This document shows, piece by piece, positions 4,848 to 5,952 of a stretch of DNA of 5,952 nucleotides. The translations under genes were made by a program, and so were the position numbers. The first letter of the stretch is position 1, and each line of letters opens with the position of its first letter. The notes under the pieces were generated by a model. That model worked only from the letters and a program-made list of their open reading frames with translations, was not told the origin of the DNA and did no database searches. The DNA is from Sulfidibacterium sp046706345. Its GTDB lineage: Bacteria > Bacteroidota > Bacteroidia > Bacteroidales > F082. The stretch covers positions 1-5,952 of the forward strand of contig JBJKPL010000146.1 of the NCBI GenBank assembly GCA_046706345.1. The letters are read 5' to 3'.

Positions 4848-4878
4848 CAAAAATACTGGGTTTTTTTAAATGAGCAAA
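4848..4878 (-). promoter_or_regulatory. Bacteroidota-type promoter for tRNA-Asp
   Basis: On the - strand, TTTG (4875-4878) is followed after 19 nt by TATTTTTG (4848-4855), an exact match to TTTG-N19-21-TAnnTTTG. Transcription would begin near 4840, leaving about 25 nt to trim by RNase P before the tRNA 5' end at 4815. The -33 box lies 17 nt beyond the comEC stop, and no terminator separates the two genes, so comEC readthrough may add to tRNA transcription. Confidence 0.82.
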
Positions 4879-4895
4879 TAATTTTTTCAAAAAGA

Positions 4896-5952
4896 TTATT
4901 TTCTTTCCACGATCAAAGCCCCTGATTTTAAAAGGGAAATTGATTTGAGGTGCAGTTTCTTTGTTTTTTTTATTAAGATCTTTTCCCGGTAAGGGCTGAC
5001 GGAACCGTCAAAAACGACGGTTTGGAAGCGAAAGGACTTCTGGATGTCTTTCAGGGGGATCTTGCGGGAGCCGCGGTAGATGAGATAATCCACGTCGATT
5101 TTCTTCTTCAAACCGGGAAAATGGTTTTCCGCCGGATCCAGTATGAAAAACCGGAGGGGGCCGAACCGGACCAGCCCGTCCTGATAGAAGAGCCACGGCA
5201 CATTTACCGTTGTGTCCAGGAAGGCTACCTGCTTTTCCAGCCCCCGGGCGATGCGGAATTCTTCGGTGTGATAATCCAGGGTGGTTTTGAGCGCCGACGA
5301 GTCGGACAGCAACAGATGCTTGTCGCCGTGGATAAAATCCAGCGCCGAATGATAGGGGATGGCATAGACTACCAGTTGCTCCCGGGTCAATCGACGGTAT
5401 TTCCGGAAGGTGTTCAAACTCAGCAGCAGCAGGCTTACGGCCAGCACGGGAAGCAACAGCCGGGTCTTTTTCCGGAAGATCAGGAAATAGAGCAGCACAA
5501 GGATCAGATAAAACAAGAGCACCCGGGACCAGGGGAGGTACAGATCCTGCAGTTGTGCCTGTGGCAGCCCGGATACGAAATTCACGATGCGGTTTAAGCT
5601 TCCCAGGAAGGTGTTCAGCAGGATGGCCAGGATCTTTGACATCGGAGGGATCCAGGAAAATACCAGCAGTGCCATACCGGAACTCAGGATCAAATAGGCG
5701 AGGGCAAAGACCAGCAGGTTGGTCAGGAGGAAGTAAACGGGAAACAGGTGAAAATAATGGACCGCAAGGGGAAAAACCCCCAGCTCGGCAGAAAACGAAA
5801 CCACCAGGGCCGCCCAAAGCACATCGAATATTTTGTACCGGAAATAAACACTGCGATAGAGGGGAAAGTAAAAAGTCAGGATCCCCAGCACGGCAGCATA
5901 GCTCAGCTGGAAGCCGACATTAAAAATAAAAAGCGGATTGAAAACGAGCAAG
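4896..5952 (-). CDS. comEC: ComEC/Rec2-family DNA uptake channel, C-terminal part
   Basis: Inner-membrane channel that passes single-stranded DNA into the cytoplasm during natural transformation. The frame is open to the right edge, so the N-terminal half is missing. About 352 residues are visible. They begin inside the Competence domain with NPLFIFNVGFQLSYAAVLGI, the family's hallmark stretch. Hydrophobic segments, numbered from the visible start, lie at about 14-32, 43-66, 69-98, 143-160 and 164-180. A soluble C-terminal domain of about 170 residues follows. It starts VVYAIPYHSALDFIHGDKH, which recalls the start of the beta-lactamase-like domain of long ComEC proteins. I see no HxHxDH metal site and the domain is short, so it is probably a non-catalytic remnant, as I recall for other Bacteroidota ComEC proteins. 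A related ComEC-like protein without a role in competence is possible. tRNA-Asp lies 80 nt downstream on the same strand. Confidence 0.88.
   Translation of the reverse strand, partial: LLVFNPLFIFNVGFQLSYAAVLGILTFYFPLYRSVYFRYKIFDVLWAALVVSFSAELGVFPLAVHYFHLFPVYFLLTNLLVFALAYLILSSGMALLVFSWIPPMSKILAILLNTFLGSLNRIVNFVSGLPQAQLQDLYLPWSRVLLFYLILVLLYFLIFRKKTRLLLPVLAVSLLLLSLNTFRKYRRLTREQLVVYAIPYHSALDFIHGDKHLLLSDSSALKTTLDYHTEEFRIARGLEKQVAFLDTTVNVPWLFYQDGLVRFGPLRFFILDPAENHFPGLKKKIDVDYLIYRGSRKIPLKDIQKSFRFQTVVFDGSVSPYREKILIKKTKKLHLKSISLLKSGALIVERK

Noticed and set aside
5008..5817. 269-codon - strand open frame within comEC
   Set aside because: It lies in another frame of the same strand as comEC and is rich in P, G and R as expected for a shifted frame. 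The comEC frame has the family motifs.

Overview
The window looks like a chromosomal segment of a Bacteroidota member, probably environmental and of mid-GC content. Three things point there. The genes match that group: a Bacteroidota-like ketol-acid reductoisomerase with the nucleotide motif GYGVQGPGQ, an IlvB-IlvN-IlvC block, and a ComEC whose C-terminal domain lacks a recognisable metallo-beta-lactamase signature. Two promoters fit the Bacteroidota consensus TTTG-N19-21-TAnnTTTG almost perfectly. Finally, the gene starts lack clear Shine-Dalgarno sequences. The species cannot be named from this sequence.

Layout. Positions 2-2619 carry the end of a branched-chain amino acid operon on the + strand: ilvB (5' end outside the window), ilvN and ilvC, closed by a strong intrinsic terminator at 2641-2672. 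Positions 2673-3036 hold a 188-bp MITE-like palindromic repeat (2713-2900) followed by a consensus promoter, which drives pyrH (UMP kinase, 3037-3744). From 3745 to about 4216 there is no convincing gene. This stretch is packed with short hairpins, many sharing one design (a stem closing in TT, a 3-nt loop, then AA), with inverted hairpin pairs at its two ends. Positions 4217-4580 are AT-rich and contain a possible 89-codon ORF built almost entirely of 21-bp tandem repeats (heptapeptides). Two more hairpin repeats follow at 4581-4681. On the - strand, reading leftward from the right edge, are the 3' part of comEC (4896-5952), a tRNA-Asp(GUC) gene with its own consensus promoter (4742-4815), and a perfect 15-bp palindromic terminator (4702-4738) that can serve both strands.

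How the genes work together. IlvB and IlvN form acetohydroxyacid synthase (catalytic and regulatory subunits). IlvC takes the next step, so three adjacent genes cover the first two common steps of valine and isoleucine synthesis. PyrH makes UDP for nucleotide synthesis, in its own transcription unit. ComEC is the inner-membrane DNA uptake channel. The unusual part is the roughly 950-bp zone between pyrH and the tRNA: dense structured repeats, a composition unlike its neighbours, and a 21-bp repeat array whose units differ almost only at first and second codon positions.
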